Shown: positions 1-7,865, counted from the stretch's first letter. The stretch: DNA of 64,000 nt from Actinomycetospora cinnamomea (GCF_003096675.1 NZ_QEKW01000016.1:55247-119246); one strand, 5' to 3'. Notes: generated from the sequence alone by a model not told the origin. Program-made: numbers and translations.

Positions 1-6
1 GCTGGC

Positions 7-564
7 ATGGACGCCCACGCCGCTGCTCTGGCAGCAGGTGAAGTGGCACCGGCGCCGGCTGCATGCAATGAGTCCGCGCCTAGTGTGATTGATCATCTAG
101 AGGCAGCATTGGCGGACTCGGCCCCGGCGATCTCGAGCGATATCCAGCAGGCAATTGGCGTCCTTGCGCTGGCGGCGTCGTGGCGTCAGACGGCGTCGTA
201 CGTCGAGTGCCCGCCGAGCGCGGAGTTCCTGGACAACTATGCGCACGCGACTCTTCTGGGTCCTCCTGACGATGTGCCGATGTCTGACGTCTCGGGTCAG
301 AACGGCGTGGCGGTCGGGTTGGTGCTCCTCGGCCCGGGCGTGGTGTATCCGCCGCATCAGCACCCGGCGGACGAGGTGTACGTCCCCTTACAACGCATCG
401 AGTGGACGCACGAGCGACACGGAATGCCCGCGGCGGTCGCGCCTGGCGACCTCATCCATCACGTGCCTTGGCAGCCACATTCGATGAGAGTCGGCGCTCG
501 TCCCGCTCTTCTGCTCTACATATGGTCGGGCGACGTTGTCACTCCGTCGCGGTTCTGCGCCTGA
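7..564 (+). CDS. Cupin protein of the dimethylsulfoniopropionate (DMSP) lyase type
   Basis: Family knowledge: DddL/DddQ-type cupins cleave DMSP to dimethyl sulfide and acrylate using a metal held by cupin histidines. Seen: a C-terminal cupin core with His117, His119, Glu123 and Tyr125 in PPHQHPADEVY, and the second cupin motif with His151, His152 and His158 in GDLIHHVPWQPHSM, followed by LLLYIWSGDV, typical of this family. No signal peptide. The start lies 6 bases into the window, so a longer upstream start cannot be excluded. Codon use is odd: many codons end in A or T (gct, gca, gaa, aat, att, gat, cat), unlike the rest of the window, which suggests recent acquisition. The loop between the two motifs differs from the usual LSG-AEW, so activity on DMSP itself is unproven; another small metal-cupin substrate is possible. 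Confidence 0.7.
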   Translation: MDAHAAALAAGEVAPAPAACNESAPSVIDHLEAALADSAPAISSDIQQAIGVLALAASWRQTASYVECPPSAEFLDNYAHATLLGPPDDVPMSDVSGQNGVAVGLVLLGPGVVYPPHQHPADEVYVPLQRIEWTHERHGMPAAVAPGDLIHHVPWQPHSMRVGARPALLLYIWSGDVVTPSRFCA

Positions 565-823
565 TCGAGGTGTCGAGTCGAGGAGGACCTGGCGGCTCAT
601 CAGGTCTCGGGTGTGGCCGGCCGTGCCCGCGCCGGCCGCCGGGCCCGGAGCGGCCCGTCAAGGACGAGGGTGATGACGACGGCCAGGAGCACTCCAGGGC
701 GAGGGCGGTGACGGCGATGCGATCCCGGCCTAATCGCACGCTGCTCGCACGACGGCGGGGTCGACGCGGCGCCGGATGATCAAGCGTCCTGCCGGGCCAG
801 TGCTCTGACCTGCACCAACAGTG

Positions 824-897
824 TGGAGCGGGCGACGGGAATCGAACCCGCGTAGCCAGTTTGGAAGACTGGGGCTCTACCATTGAGCTACGCCCGC
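824..897 (-). tRNA. tRNA-Gly, anticodon TCC
   Basis: Read on the minus strand the sequence folds as a full cloverleaf. The 7-bp acceptor stem pairs GCGGGCG with CGCCCGC, the D arm is TAGCTCAATGGTAGAG, the anticodon loop is CTTCCAA (anticodon TCC), and the T arm carries GGTTCGATTCC. Discriminator T is followed by an encoded CCA (positions 824-826). No intron. Confidence 0.95.
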
Positions 898-1049
898 GTG
901 GGCCTCTCGGCCCGCCACTCCACCGTAGCGGACGCCTCTCCTGCCGCCCGGCCGGTGGTCCCGCCCCGCGTCGGCGGCGTCTGGATCGGTCGACCAGAAC
1001 GATCCATGCCGGCGTGACACCCAACCGATACCTCCCGGTAGGCGTCTCT

Positions 1050-1064
1050 CCATCGTCACGATGG
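1050..1064. promoter_or_regulatory. Perfect 15-bp palindrome, candidate operator
   Basis: CCATCGT-C-ACGATGG is a perfect 7-bp dyad around one central base. It lies 35 bp before the start codon of the 24-codon gene at 1100. The position fits a repressor or activator site for that gene; no binding protein is identified. Confidence 0.35.
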
Positions 1065-1099
1065 GTACGTCGGATCCCATCCAGTGAGAGGAGTCGGGG

Positions 1100-1174
1100 A
1101 TGTTCAACGCACAGAAGGCCGTCGACCAGGTCGAGGTCACGGAGGACGACCACATCGTCCGCGGTCTGGACTAG
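1100..1174 (+). CDS. 24-residue microprotein, unknown function
   Basis: ATG is preceded by a strong ribosome-binding site AGAGGAG (1087-1093) with 6-nt spacing, and an in-frame TGA at 1085-1087 rules out a longer form. The product begins MFNAQKAVDQ and ends in HIVRGLD. By hand count third positions are G or C in 22 of 24 codons and second positions in only 5 of 24: the periodicity of real coding sequence at high GC. The peptide is acidic and has no membrane segment or signal peptide. It sits alone between two tRNA genes, with a palindrome upstream and a hairpin just after the stop. I do not recognise the family. It could be a regulatory peptide or a modified-peptide precursor, but no maturase is nearby, so no role is assigned. 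Confidence 0.55.
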   Translation: MFNAQKAVDQVEVTEDDHIVRGLD

Positions 1175-1179
1175 GTCCG

Positions 1180-1196
1180 CCCGGCGACGGGCCGGG
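1180..1196 (+). terminator. Hairpin after the microprotein gene
   Basis: CCCGGC and GCCGGG form a 6-bp stem with a 5-base loop starting 6 nt after the microprotein stop codon. There is no T tract, as is common in high-GC actinomycetes. A second small hairpin (GGAGGC/GCCTCC) follows before the tRNA-Pro promoter. Confidence 0.35.
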
Positions 1197-1233
1197 AGGC
1201 AGCGGCGCCTCCGCGGTCCAGGTCCCCCGCCCC

Positions 1234-1239
1234 TAGACT
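1234..1239 (+). promoter_or_regulatory. -10 box of the tRNA-Pro gene
   Basis: TAGACT fits the actinobacterial TANNNT -10 consensus and lies 8 nt before the first base of the tRNA. The same TAGACT box occurs upstream of tig (5990) and of the DEAD-box helicase gene (61891). No convincing -35 hexamer is visible. Confidence 0.5.
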
Positions 1240-1247
1240 CGCCGCCA

Positions 1248-1321
1248 CGGGGTGTGGCGCAGCTTGGTAGCGCACTCGCTTTGGGAGCGAGGGGCCGTCG
1301 GTTCGAATCCGGCCACCCCGA
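1248..1321 (+). tRNA. tRNA-Pro, anticodon TGG
   Basis: Cloverleaf with acceptor stem CGGGGTG/CACCCCG, D arm GGCGCAGCTTGGTAGCGC, anticodon loop TTTGGGA (anticodon TGG) on a CTCGC/GCGAG stem, and T arm GGTTCGAATCC. The discriminator is A at 1321 and no CCA is encoded. Confidence 0.95.
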
Positions 1322-1360
1322 CCGTGTGGGACGGGCACGAACGCGCGTGCGGGCCCGTGC

Positions 1361-2158
1361 TCACCGACGTGCCTGCACCACGTGCGCCGTCATCGCAGCA
1401 GAGACCGGGCCCTCACCCAGGACGGCGGTCATGTGCGCGGCGACCAGCCGCGTCGTCTCGTCGAGGTCACCGCGCGCCTCGATCTCTCCGCGCAGCGGGG
1501 TGCCGGTGCAGAAGCCGGTCGCGACGTCGGCCGCCGAAGCCGCCCGCCCCTCGAGCGTCACCGTCTCGACCGACTCCACCTCCAACCCCGCTCCCCGGAG
1601 GTCCCCGACGACGACCTGCGGGTCGGCGTAACCGTGGGGTACCTGCGCGAGGAAGGCCGGGACGTCGCCGGTGAGGGCACGTTCCAGGCCCTCGACGAGG
1701 ACCCGGGCGAACCCGTGGGTGTCGATCCGGTCCCAGGTGTTCACCAGCACGTGACCCGAGGGCGCCAGCACCCGGCGGAACTCGGAGTACGCCGCGGGCC
1801 GATCCGGGAAGAACATCACCCCGAACTGGCACACCACCAGGTCGAAGACGCCGTCGTCGAACGGGAGACTCGACGCGTCCGCGCGCTGCCATGCGGCCGC
1901 AGCAACCCGTTCCTCGCCCGCCTCGACCATCGCCGGGTTGAGGTCCGTCGCCGTGAGGTGGGCTTCCGGGGTCGCCGCGAGGAGCTCCGCGGTCGCCACC
2001 CCCGTGCCGGCGGCGACCTCCACCACCCTGCTCGGCCGGAGGCGTGCGGCCCGCCGTGCGACGTCCACCGCGAACGGACGGAAGACCGCGTCGGCCAGAC
2101 ACCGGTCGTAGACGTCCGGCATCGACCCGACCCATCGACGGTGCTGGTCCTCGGTCAC
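1361..2158 (-). CDS. Class I SAM-dependent methyltransferase
   Basis: Predicted to move a methyl group from S-adenosylmethionine to an unknown small molecule. Motif I is VVEVAAGTGVATAELL, followed by an acidic strand end (LTATDLNPAMVE), a motif like RADASSLPFDDGVFDLVV, and FRRVLAPSGHVLVNTWD: the usual order of a Methyltransf_11-type Rossmann fold. No membrane segment. I favour the GTG at 2158 (MTEDQHRRW); an ATG at 2194 would add 12 residues, and neither has a good ribosome-binding site. The substrate cannot be told from sequence, and neighbours give no pathway link. Confidence 0.75.
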   Translation of the reverse strand: MTEDQHRRWVGSMPDVYDRCLADAVFRPFAVDVARRAARLRPSRVVEVAAGTGVATAELLAATPEAHLTATDLNPAMVEAGEERVAAAAWQRADASSLPFDDGVFDLVVCQFGVMFFPDRPAAYSEFRRVLAPSGHVLVNTWDRIDTHGFARVLVEGLERALTGDVPAFLAQVPHGYADPQVVVGDLRGAGLEVESVETVTLEGRAASAADVATGFCTGTPLRGEIEARGDLDETTRLVAAHMTAVLGEGPVSAAMTAHVVQARR

Positions 2159-2261
2159 GGGGAATGTTCTGGCACGCAGCAGGAGTTGCCACAAGCCCGT
2201 GCGGCGTCATCCGTCGCGCCGGAGCGCGAGACCGGGGGCCGGCACCGCCCGGCCCCCCTCG

Positions 2262-2834
2262 TCAGAGCGTCACCGACGGGTCCGGCTCGCCCAGGCGGCC
2301 GATGAGCCACGTCGCCTGCGCGGTGAGCCCGAGCGCGTCGACGACCCGCCGCGCCCCACCCGGCGCGGTCTCCTCGAGCAGGAGCGCCAGGAGCCGTCGG
2401 CGGACGACGCTGCGGCCGCGGGGGTCGGTGCTGCGATCGCGGCGCACCCAACCGGTCAGGTCCGCCTCGCGCCCCGTGCGCTCCTGCAGCGCCCCGAGCG
2501 CGCGCACCGAGCCGTCGCTCAGGTGCATCTCGTCGGGGGCGGGGAGCACGCCCGGCCGCGCGCCGATGCCGACGTCGACGGGCCGCCCCACCTGCGCCTG
2601 CACCGCGGAGAAGTCACCGCCCGCCTCGTGCGCGAGCCGGCGTGCGATGGGGTCGAGCAGGCTCGCGACCAGCAGGTGCTCGGTGCCCACCCGCCACGAC
2701 CCGACGCGTTCGGCCTCCTGAACCGCGCCGAGCCCGTGCGCCCACGACATCAGCTCCTGGTCGCACGACGCACCCGTCCCGGGCGACGCCGGCCGCGCCG
2801 GCAGGTCGTTCCCGGGCCCCGACAGCACGGTCAC
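2262..2834 (-). CDS. Clp N-terminal (Clp-R) domain protein, stand-alone
   Basis: 190 residues with no AAA+ module. The motif VGSWRVGTEHLLVASLLD matches the first repeat of the ClpA/ClpC N domain, which in full-length chaperones binds adaptors and substrates. A second, weaker repeat covers about residues 105-180 (SDGSVRALGAL...RRRLLALLLEE). The gene follows a paralogue at 2888-3325 on the same strand, 53 bp apart, so the two are probably co-transcribed. Stand-alone Clp-N proteins are common in actinomycetes; a role as decoy or adaptor for ClpC is inference only. The GTG start at 2834 is not well supported by a ribosome-binding site. Confidence 0.7.
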   Translation of the reverse strand: MTVLSGPGNDLPARPASPGTGASCDQELMSWAHGLGAVQEAERVGSWRVGTEHLLVASLLDPIARRLAHEAGGDFSAVQAQVGRPVDVGIGARPGVLPAPDEMHLSDGSVRALGALQERTGREADLTGWVRRDRSTDPRGRSVVRRRLLALLLEETAPGGARRVVDALGLTAQATWLIGRLGEPDPSVTL

Positions 2835-2887
2835 AGACTGCCATCACCGCCGGCCGTGCACACCTCGGTGGCGCACGACCGACCTCA

Positions 2888-3325
2888 TCACGGCTGGCGC
2901 GTCAGCACGCGGGCCAGGCCCCGCCCCACCCCGAGGTAGTTCAGCACCGTTCGGGCCAGGCCGGGATCGTCGTCCACGAGCAGGACCGCCAGCAGCGCCT
3001 CGTCGGTGATCCCACCGCCCGCGGTCGTCCGTGCGGCACGGTCGAGCAGCACCTGCGCCCGACGCGCGACGTCGACGTCCCGGGGATCGGTGTGCGTCGC
3101 CGGAGCGGTCGGACCGTGCAACCCGGCGAGCGCGAGCTCGCACTGCACCCGGGTCACGCCCGCGTCGCGCAGCACCCGCTGGGCCTCGCCCTCCGGCCGG
3201 GCGAGGAGCGCGAGCAGGAGGTGTTGCGTGCCGACCCAGCGATCGCCGCGCCGCGCCGCCTCGCGCCGGGCCTGCGCGAGCCCGTCCCAGGTGTCCCGTT
3301 CGTCCCCATGTCGCTGCGTCGACAC
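2888..3325 (-). CDS. Clp N-terminal (Clp-R) domain protein, stand-alone
   Basis: A small protein that is almost entirely a double Clp N-domain repeat. Repeat one is WDGLAQARREAARRGDRWVG followed by TQHLLLALLARPEGEAQRVLRD; repeat two is the ITDEALLAVLLVDDD region. No Walker motifs, so it is not a chaperone ATPase. The GTG at 3325 was chosen because the domain then starts at the usual place; an ATG at 3391 would add 22 residues without homology. It is upstream of and parallel to the paralogue at 2262-2834, a tandem duplication that has diverged strongly. Confidence 0.7.
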   Translation of the reverse strand: MSTQRHGDERDTWDGLAQARREAARRGDRWVGTQHLLLALLARPEGEAQRVLRDAGVTRVQCELALAGLHGPTAPATHTDPRDVDVARRAQVLLDRAARTTAGGGITDEALLAVLLVDDDPGLARTVLNYLGVGRGLARVLTRQP

Positions 3326-3404
3326 GCCACCATCTTGCGACAGCCCCGCAACGCCGACACAGCGGAGATCGCTCGATCGTCGGACGGGCACCGGGAGCGG
3401 CGGC

Positions 3405-4007
3405 TCAGCCGCGCGGCGGCGGGGTGTCCAGCGTGTGACGGGGGTGCTGGCCGTAGGCCCGGTGGTACAGGCCGGAGAAGCGCCCTCGGTGCGTGAAGCC
3501 CCACCAGGCCGCGATCATCGCGACGGTCCGACCCTCGAAGGGGTCGGCCGCGACCAGCTCGGCGTGGGCGCGCTCGAGGCGCACCGCACGGAGCAACCCC
3601 GTGGGGCTCGTGCCCCGTCGAGCGCGGAACACCTCCTGCAGCCGGCGGACGCTGGCCCCGGCGGCCGATGCGATGTCCGCCGCGATGACGTGCTCCGCGG
3701 CGTTCTCCTCGATGAAGGCCACCGCGCGGCGGACCACACCTTCTGCTGCCGTGTCGGCGTCGGCGGGGGCTGCACGGTGCGCGCCGGCCGTGCCGCGTCG
3801 TGCGTCGGCACGTCGGGAACGGACCCGGGCACGGAGCTCGCGGGCCTCGCGGGCCTCGCGGGCCTCGCGGGCCTCGCGGGCCTCGCGGGCCTCGCGGGCC
3901 TCGCGGGCCTCGCGGGCCATGGCCCCTGCCCGCGTGCGCGCCACGTCCCCGTCCGCGCCCCCGCCCGGACGGTCCCGTGTCGCGGGCAGCGGACCGAATA
4001 TCCACAT
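3405..4007 (-). CDS. AraC-family transcriptional regulator with ARE tripeptide repeat
   Basis: The C-terminal 100 or so residues form an AraC-type double helix-turn-helix: one unit around HVIAADIASAAGASVRRLQE, a second around VAMIAAWWGFTHRGRFSGLY, ending in YGQHPRHTL. The N-terminal part has no recognisable sensor domain; instead it carries (Ala-Arg-Glu)x10, encoded by ten perfect 9-bp repeats, predicted as a charged helix or linker. The start is uncertain: ATG at 4007 (MWIFGPLP) is used here, the frame stays open to an ATG at 4160, and an ATG directly before the repeat is also possible. Repeat number could change without breaking the frame. The gene is divergent from the DUF4180 gene. Regulated targets are unknown. 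Confidence 0.7.
   Translation of the reverse strand: MWIFGPLPATRDRPGGGADGDVARTRAGAMAREAREAREAREAREAREAREAREARELRARVRSRRADARRGTAGAHRAAPADADTAAEGVVRRAVAFIEENAAEHVIAADIASAAGASVRRLQEVFRARRGTSPTGLLRAVRLERAHAELVAADPFEGRTVAMIAAWWGFTHRGRFSGLYHRAYGQHPRHTLDTPPPRG
3837..3926. repeat. Ten perfect tandem copies of a 9-bp unit
   Basis: The unit CTCGCGGGC is repeated ten times without a mismatch (90 bp), inside the AraC-type gene, where it encodes Ala-Arg-Glu ten times on the minus strand. Perfect identity at the DNA level, including every third codon position, points to recent expansion by slippage rather than long selection on the protein. Confidence 0.95.
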
Positions 4008-4294
4008 CGCGCGATACGACGCGGCTTGACCGATCAAGGCGCGCGGAGTCGCTGAGCGGTCGGTGCCGGTCCGTGGCCGCCGAGGAGGACGGTGGGCGGG
4101 TTCGGAGAAGGTCACGATTCGGTCACCCCCGGGCGCGGTCGGATCGTGCCCGCCGGGCACGATGTGCGCGGCGGTTCACACGGAAGCCGCGGCGGCGGCC
4201 CTGCTGCGACAGGTGGCTCTTCAGCGGCAGGGCCGCCACCCCCGGCGCCGGGAAACCGCTCGATCACCGTCGTCGGACGTGGTGGGGTCCTCCC

Positions 4295-4681
4295 GTGACC
4301 GCGACGACCACCGTGCGCCACGGCGTGCGCGTCCTGCAGCTGAGCGAGTCCGGCCCCGCGATCGCGGGTGAGTCGGACGCGACCGACCTGCTCGGGGAGG
4401 CGTACGGCGCGCAGGCGGAGATCGTCGCCGTGCCCGTCGGCCGGCTGACCCCCGAGTTCGTCCGGCTGTCCAGCGGTGTCGCGGGCGCGATCGTCCAGAG
4501 GTTCGTGAACCACCGGCTGCGCCTCGTCGTCATCGGATCCCTCGACCACCTCGGGCCGGCGACGGGACCGGTCGCCGACTGGGTGCACGAGGCGAACGGG
4601 GGCGACGACCTGTGGTTCGTCGACGACCTCGACGAGCTGGACGCGCGTCTCAGGGGCGCGGACATGAGCACGCCGTCCTGA
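4295..4681 (+). CDS. DUF4180 domain protein
   Basis: 128 residues covering one DUF4180 domain: TVRHGVRVLQLSESGPAIAG at the N terminus, then DATDLLGEAYGAQAEIVAVP, the strand-rich core with RLTPEFVRLSSGVAGAIVQR, and RLVVIGSLD. The fold is thought to resemble STAS-like proteins, but no biochemical role is established. The GTG start was chosen by family alignment. Soluble, no signal peptide. It is divergent from the AraC-type gene, so that regulator could control it; that is inference. Confidence 0.75.
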   Translation: MTATTTVRHGVRVLQLSESGPAIAGESDATDLLGEAYGAQAEIVAVPVGRLTPEFVRLSSGVAGAIVQRFVNHRLRLVVIGSLDHLGPATGPVADWVHEANGGDDLWFVDDLDELDARLRGADMSTPS

Positions 4682-4754
4682 CGAGACGGACCGAGCCACG
4701 CGCGGCCGGTCTCCGGGACCGCGGCCAGGGCGACCAGCGCGCTCGGGCGCACGG

Positions 4755-5552
4755 TCACCGCGCGGGCGGTACGGGAGCCCAGTGGTCGGGACGGGCGAGG
4801 TGCGCGGGGACGGTGGTGGCGTGGTCGCCGCGCGTGGCGGCGAGCTGGGGTGCGGTGAGCAGCAGGGCGCCCGCCAGGTGTGCACCGCGGACGTCGGCGC
4901 CGCGCAGGTCGGCGCCGAGGAGCTCGGCGCGGTCGAGGTCCACGCCGCGCAGGTCGGCGCCGACGAGCAGGGCGCTGCGCAGCCGCGCACCGCGCAGGTC
5001 GCGGCGACGCAGGTCGGCGCCGACGAGGTCGGCCCCACGCAGGTCGGGACCCCGCCGGCCCGTGCGGGCCTCGACGACGACCGCGTCGAACAGCGCGCCC
5101 GCCTCGCCGCGCACCGCAGCCAGGTCGACGTCGACGAGGGCCCCGGCGTCGAGGGAGACGAGGGCCTCGACGCGCGTGCGCAGGTCGGCGGCCGCGGCCC
5201 CGTGCCCGGGCGAGGCGACCGCCTCGTCGAGCAGGGCGAGCACCTCGTGCAGCGGGCGCAGCACCTCGAGGGCATCGAACATCGCGGTCGTCCGACGGCG
5301 TGCGCCGCCGAAGGTCACCTGCACGACCTGCTGGCCCGCGCCGAAGCAGTCGAACACCGCGCAGCCGCCGAAGCCCCGCTCCCGCAGGCGGTCGTGGATG
5401 CCGCAGAGGTCGTCGGCGCGCAGGTGCGGGCACGGGACACCGGCCGGCTTGTCCAGCGCGAAGTCGGCGGAGGCGACGAACGCCGGGCCGACGCAGCACA
5501 GCGCCAGGCACCGGGCGCAGTCCGCCGACCTCGCCGGCGCCGAGGCGCTCAC
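4755..5552 (-). CDS. Pentapeptide-repeat protein with Cys-rich N terminus
   Basis: 265 residues. The C-terminal third carries A(D/N)LXX-type pentapeptides (DLRGADLVGADLRRRDLRGA, then LVGADLRGVDLDRAELLGAD), which build a right-handed quadrilateral beta helix. The N-terminal part has clustered cysteines (CARCLALCC, CPHL, DDLCGIHD, GCAVFDC), which look like a metal or iron-sulfur site. Function unknown; some pentapeptide proteins mimic DNA and protect gyrase, but nothing here shows that. The GTG start lies 4 nt after the stop of the small basic gene at 5557, so the two are probably translationally coupled. Confidence 0.8.
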   Translation of the reverse strand: MSASAPARSADCARCLALCCVGPAFVASADFALDKPAGVPCPHLRADDLCGIHDRLRERGFGGCAVFDCFGAGQQVVQVTFGGARRRTTAMFDALEVLRPLHEVLALLDEAVASPGHGAAAADLRTRVEALVSLDAGALVDVDLAAVRGEAGALFDAVVVEARTGRRGPDLRGADLVGADLRRRDLRGARLRSALLVGADLRGVDLDRAELLGADLRGADVRGAHLAGALLLTAPQLAATRGDHATTVPAHLARPDHWAPVPPAR

Positions 5553-5556
5553 ACCG

Positions 5557-5661
5557 TCAGCGCCGGGCGCGCTTGCGGCGCCTGGGCCCGAGGCCGGACA
5601 GCGCCTCGAAGGTCTCGAGCGCGCGCTCGATGCCGCCGCGGATCCTCTTCATCCGGCTCAC
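5557..5661 (-). CDS. 34-residue basic protein coupled to the pentapeptide-repeat gene
   Basis: A short frame starting with GTG (MSRMKRIRGG) preceded at about 5 nt by an excellent ribosome-binding site, GAGGAGGAG on the minus strand. Every codon after the start ends in G or C. The product is an amphipathic helix candidate followed by an Arg/Lys-rich tail (GPRRRKRARR). An alternative ATG is three codons further in. Its stop is 4 nt before the start of the pentapeptide-repeat gene. I do not recognise a family; a nucleic-acid or membrane-surface binding peptide is a guess from charge only. Confidence 0.5.
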   Translation of the reverse strand: MSRMKRIRGGIERALETFEALSGLGPRRRKRARR

Positions 5662-6157
5662 TGCTCCTCCTCGTGACCTCTCCGTGCCCGTCGGGGGCGC
5701 GGTCCCCTCCACCGTGCCAGCCGCCCCGACGGCGTCCGGCCCCGCGCCGGGACGGTCCGGTGTCCTCCGGACGGACGCACCGTGCGGCGTGTCGCCGCGC
5801 GATCGTGCGGCGCGTCGTCAGGTGCGGGAGACGGGCGGCGGGCGGCCGACCGCGTACCGCGGGCGCGGCGCCGGTTCCGGTGAGGTCGGCGGTCGCGGCG
5901 CGGCGCCCGACGGCGGGCCCGCGCGGGCACCCGTCGGGGGCTCACCGGCCGGCGTGCGGGCGCCACGGCGCGCGGTCGGGGGGCACGTCTAGACTCGCCG
6001 CCACGCCCGGGCGGGCGCGCAAACAGGTGCAGGCACCGGCTCCCGGTGCTCCTCGACCGTGAGCGGTGAGGTGGCCTCCCGCGTCACGCCTCGGACCCGA
6101 CCCGTCCGACGACGGGTCACCGCACGAGCGCAGTCCTGCCCCGAGGAGAGACGACCA
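5662..6157. other. Intergenic region between the pentapeptide operon and tig
   Basis: About 500 bases with no credible gene: open frames here lack a ribosome-binding site and coding periodicity. It must hold the divergent promoters. A TAGACT -10 box is at 5990-5995, and a perfect 7-bp hairpin (GCACCGG/CCGGTGC, 6033-6049) lies in the presumed tig leader. Confidence 0.5.
5990..5995 (+). promoter_or_regulatory. -10 box, probable tig promoter
   Basis: TAGACT followed by CGCCGCCACG, the same 16-base context found at the tRNA-Pro promoter (1234). It would place the tig transcript start near 6002 and give a leader of about 155 nt. No clear -35. Confidence 0.4.
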
Positions 6158-7726
6158 GTGAAGTCCACCGTCGAGCACCTGTCGCCGACGCGCGTCAAAC
6201 TCGCCGTCGAGGTGCCCTTCGACGAGCTCAAGCCCAACTTCGACCGGGCCTACAAGAAGATCGCGCAGCAGGTGCGCATCCCGGGCTTCCGTCCCGGGAA
6301 GGCGCCTGCGCGCATCCTCGACCAGCGCCTCGGTCGCGGGGTCGTGCTCGAGGAGGTCGTCAACGAGGCCATCCCCGCCAAGTACGGGGAGGCCGTCTCG
6401 GAGGCGGAGGTCCAGCCGCTGGGTCAGCCCGAGATCGAGGTCACCGAGATCGAGGACGGGGACAAGCTCTCCTTCACCGCCGAGGTCGACGTGCGCCCGG
6501 AGATCACGGTGCCCGACTACGCGTCGATCTCCGTACAGGTCGACGACGCCGAGGTGAGCGACGCCGACGTCGACGACCAGCTCAAGGGCCTGCAGGCCCG
6601 CTTCGGCACGCTCACCGGCGTCGACCGCGCGGTGCAGAACGGCGACTTCGTCGTCATCGACCTCTCGGCCACCGTCGACGGCGAGGCCGTCGAGGAGGCC
6701 CAGACCACGGGCATGTCGCACGAGGTCGGCTCCGGCCAGCTCATCGAGGGCCTCGACGAGGCGCTCGAGGGGATGACCGCGGGCGAGACCAAGCAGTTCA
6801 CGACGACGCTGGTCGCCGGCGAGCACGCGGGGCGGGACGCCGAGGTCAGCGTCACCGTGCAGTCGGTCAAGGAGCGCCAGCTCCCGGAGGCCGACGACGA
6901 GTTCGCCCAGCTCGCCAGCGAGTTCGACACCCTCGACGAGCTCAAGGACGACCTGCGCACCCGCTACGCACGGGTGAAGCGCATGGAGCAGGGCAGCCAG
7001 GCGCGGGACCGCGTCCTCGAGGCGCTGCTCGAGGCCGCCGACGTGCCGCTGCCCGAGTCGGTCGTGCAGTCCGAGGTCGAGGTCCGCGCCCACGAGGCGG
7101 TCCACGAGTTCGACCACGACGAGCAGAAGCTGACGCAGTACGTCGAGTCCCAGGGCCAGACCCGCGAGGAGTTCGACACCGAGCTGCGCACCACCGCCGA
7201 GCAGGCCGTGAAGACCCAGCTGCTCCTGGACAAGATCGCCGACGACACCGGCGTCCAGGTCGAGCAGCAGGAGCTCATGGAACGCATCATGATGCAGGCC
7301 CAGCGCTTCGGGGTGAGCCCCGAGGAGTACATCCAGCAGGCGCAGCAGGCCAACCAGCTCGGCGCGATCTTCGCCGACGTCCGCCGCGGCAAGGCGCTGG
7401 CCACCGTCGTGCAGGCCGCGACGATCACCGGTCCGGACGGCGAGCCGGTCGACCTGTCCGAGCTGTTCGGCACCGCCGGCGAGGTCGAGGGCGAGACGCT
7501 CGACGAGGCCGTCGAGGGGCCCACCGAGGTCACCGCCGACGAGGACGCCCCCACCGCCGAGGGCGCCGACACCGCGGCGGGTCCGGGCGACGGCACCCAG
7601 GTCGCCGACGCCGGCACCGACGCGAGCGACCCGGCGTCGCCGAGCTCGCAGGTGGAGGTCGACGACTCGACGGGGACGGCCGACACCGAGGTCGTCGGCG
7701 CCCCCGACTCGACCTCGCGCACCTGA
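6158..7726 (+). CDS. tig: Trigger factor (ribosome-associated chaperone and prolyl isomerase)
   Basis: Binds nascent chains at the ribosome exit via L23. The N-terminal ribosome-binding domain contains the signature variant PGFRPGKAP; the central FKBP-type isomerase domain runs from about residue 160 to 240 ([20 protein letters not shown]) and the helical C-terminal chaperone domain follows. GTG at 6158 is preceded by GAGGAGAG and gives the standard N terminus ([15 protein letters not shown]); upstream in-frame starts would add unrelated residues. After the conserved domains there is an acidic Asp/Glu/Thr-rich tail of about 80 residues, usual in actinomycetes. It leads the tig-clpP1-clpP2-clpX cluster. 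Confidence 0.96.
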   Translation: MKSTVEHLSPTRVKLAVEVPFDELKPNFDRAYKKIAQQVRIPGFRPGKAPARILDQRLGRGVVLEEVVNEAIPAKYGEAVSEAEVQPLGQPEIEVTEIEDGDKLSFTAEVDVRPEITVPDYASISVQVDDAEVSDADVDDQLKGLQARFGTLTGVDRAVQNGDFVVIDLSATVDGEAVEEAQTTGMSHEVGSGQLIEGLDEALEGMTAGETKQFTTTLVAGEHAGRDAEVSVTVQSVKERQLPEADDEFAQLASEFDTLDELKDDLRTRYARVKRMEQGSQARDRVLEALLEAADVPLPESVVQSEVEVRAHEAVHEFDHDEQKLTQYVESQGQTREEFDTELRTTAEQAVKTQLLLDKIADDTGVQVEQQELMERIMMQAQRFGVSPEEYIQQAQQANQLGAIFADVRRGKALATVVQAATITGPDGEPVDLSELFGTAGEVEGETLDEAVEGPTEVTADEDAPTAEGADTAAGPGDGTQVADAGTDASDPASPSSQVEVDDSTGTADTEVVGAPDSTSRT

Positions 7727-7865
7727 CCCGCACGGCCTGTCGCTCGGCCAGGAGCGAACACGGCCCGTCGACGGACTCCCCGGTCCCTTCCGGTGGTTAC
7801 TGTCGAAGTCGGTGGGCCCGACCGACGCCAGACCGATACCTCTCTACGTGAAAGCAGGGACCCAG

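Noticed and set aside
565..823. Possible small membrane protein on the minus strand (hydrophobic run GVLLAVVITLVLDG)
   Set aside because: The hydrophobic run and a neighbouring plausible stretch are in different frames and neither has a start signal. It may be a gene remnant but the evidence is too thin to list.
3837..3926. CRISPR-like or regulatory repeat array
   Set aside because: The repeats are 9 bp, directly abutting without spacers, and in frame with a coding sequence: a minisatellite, not CRISPR.
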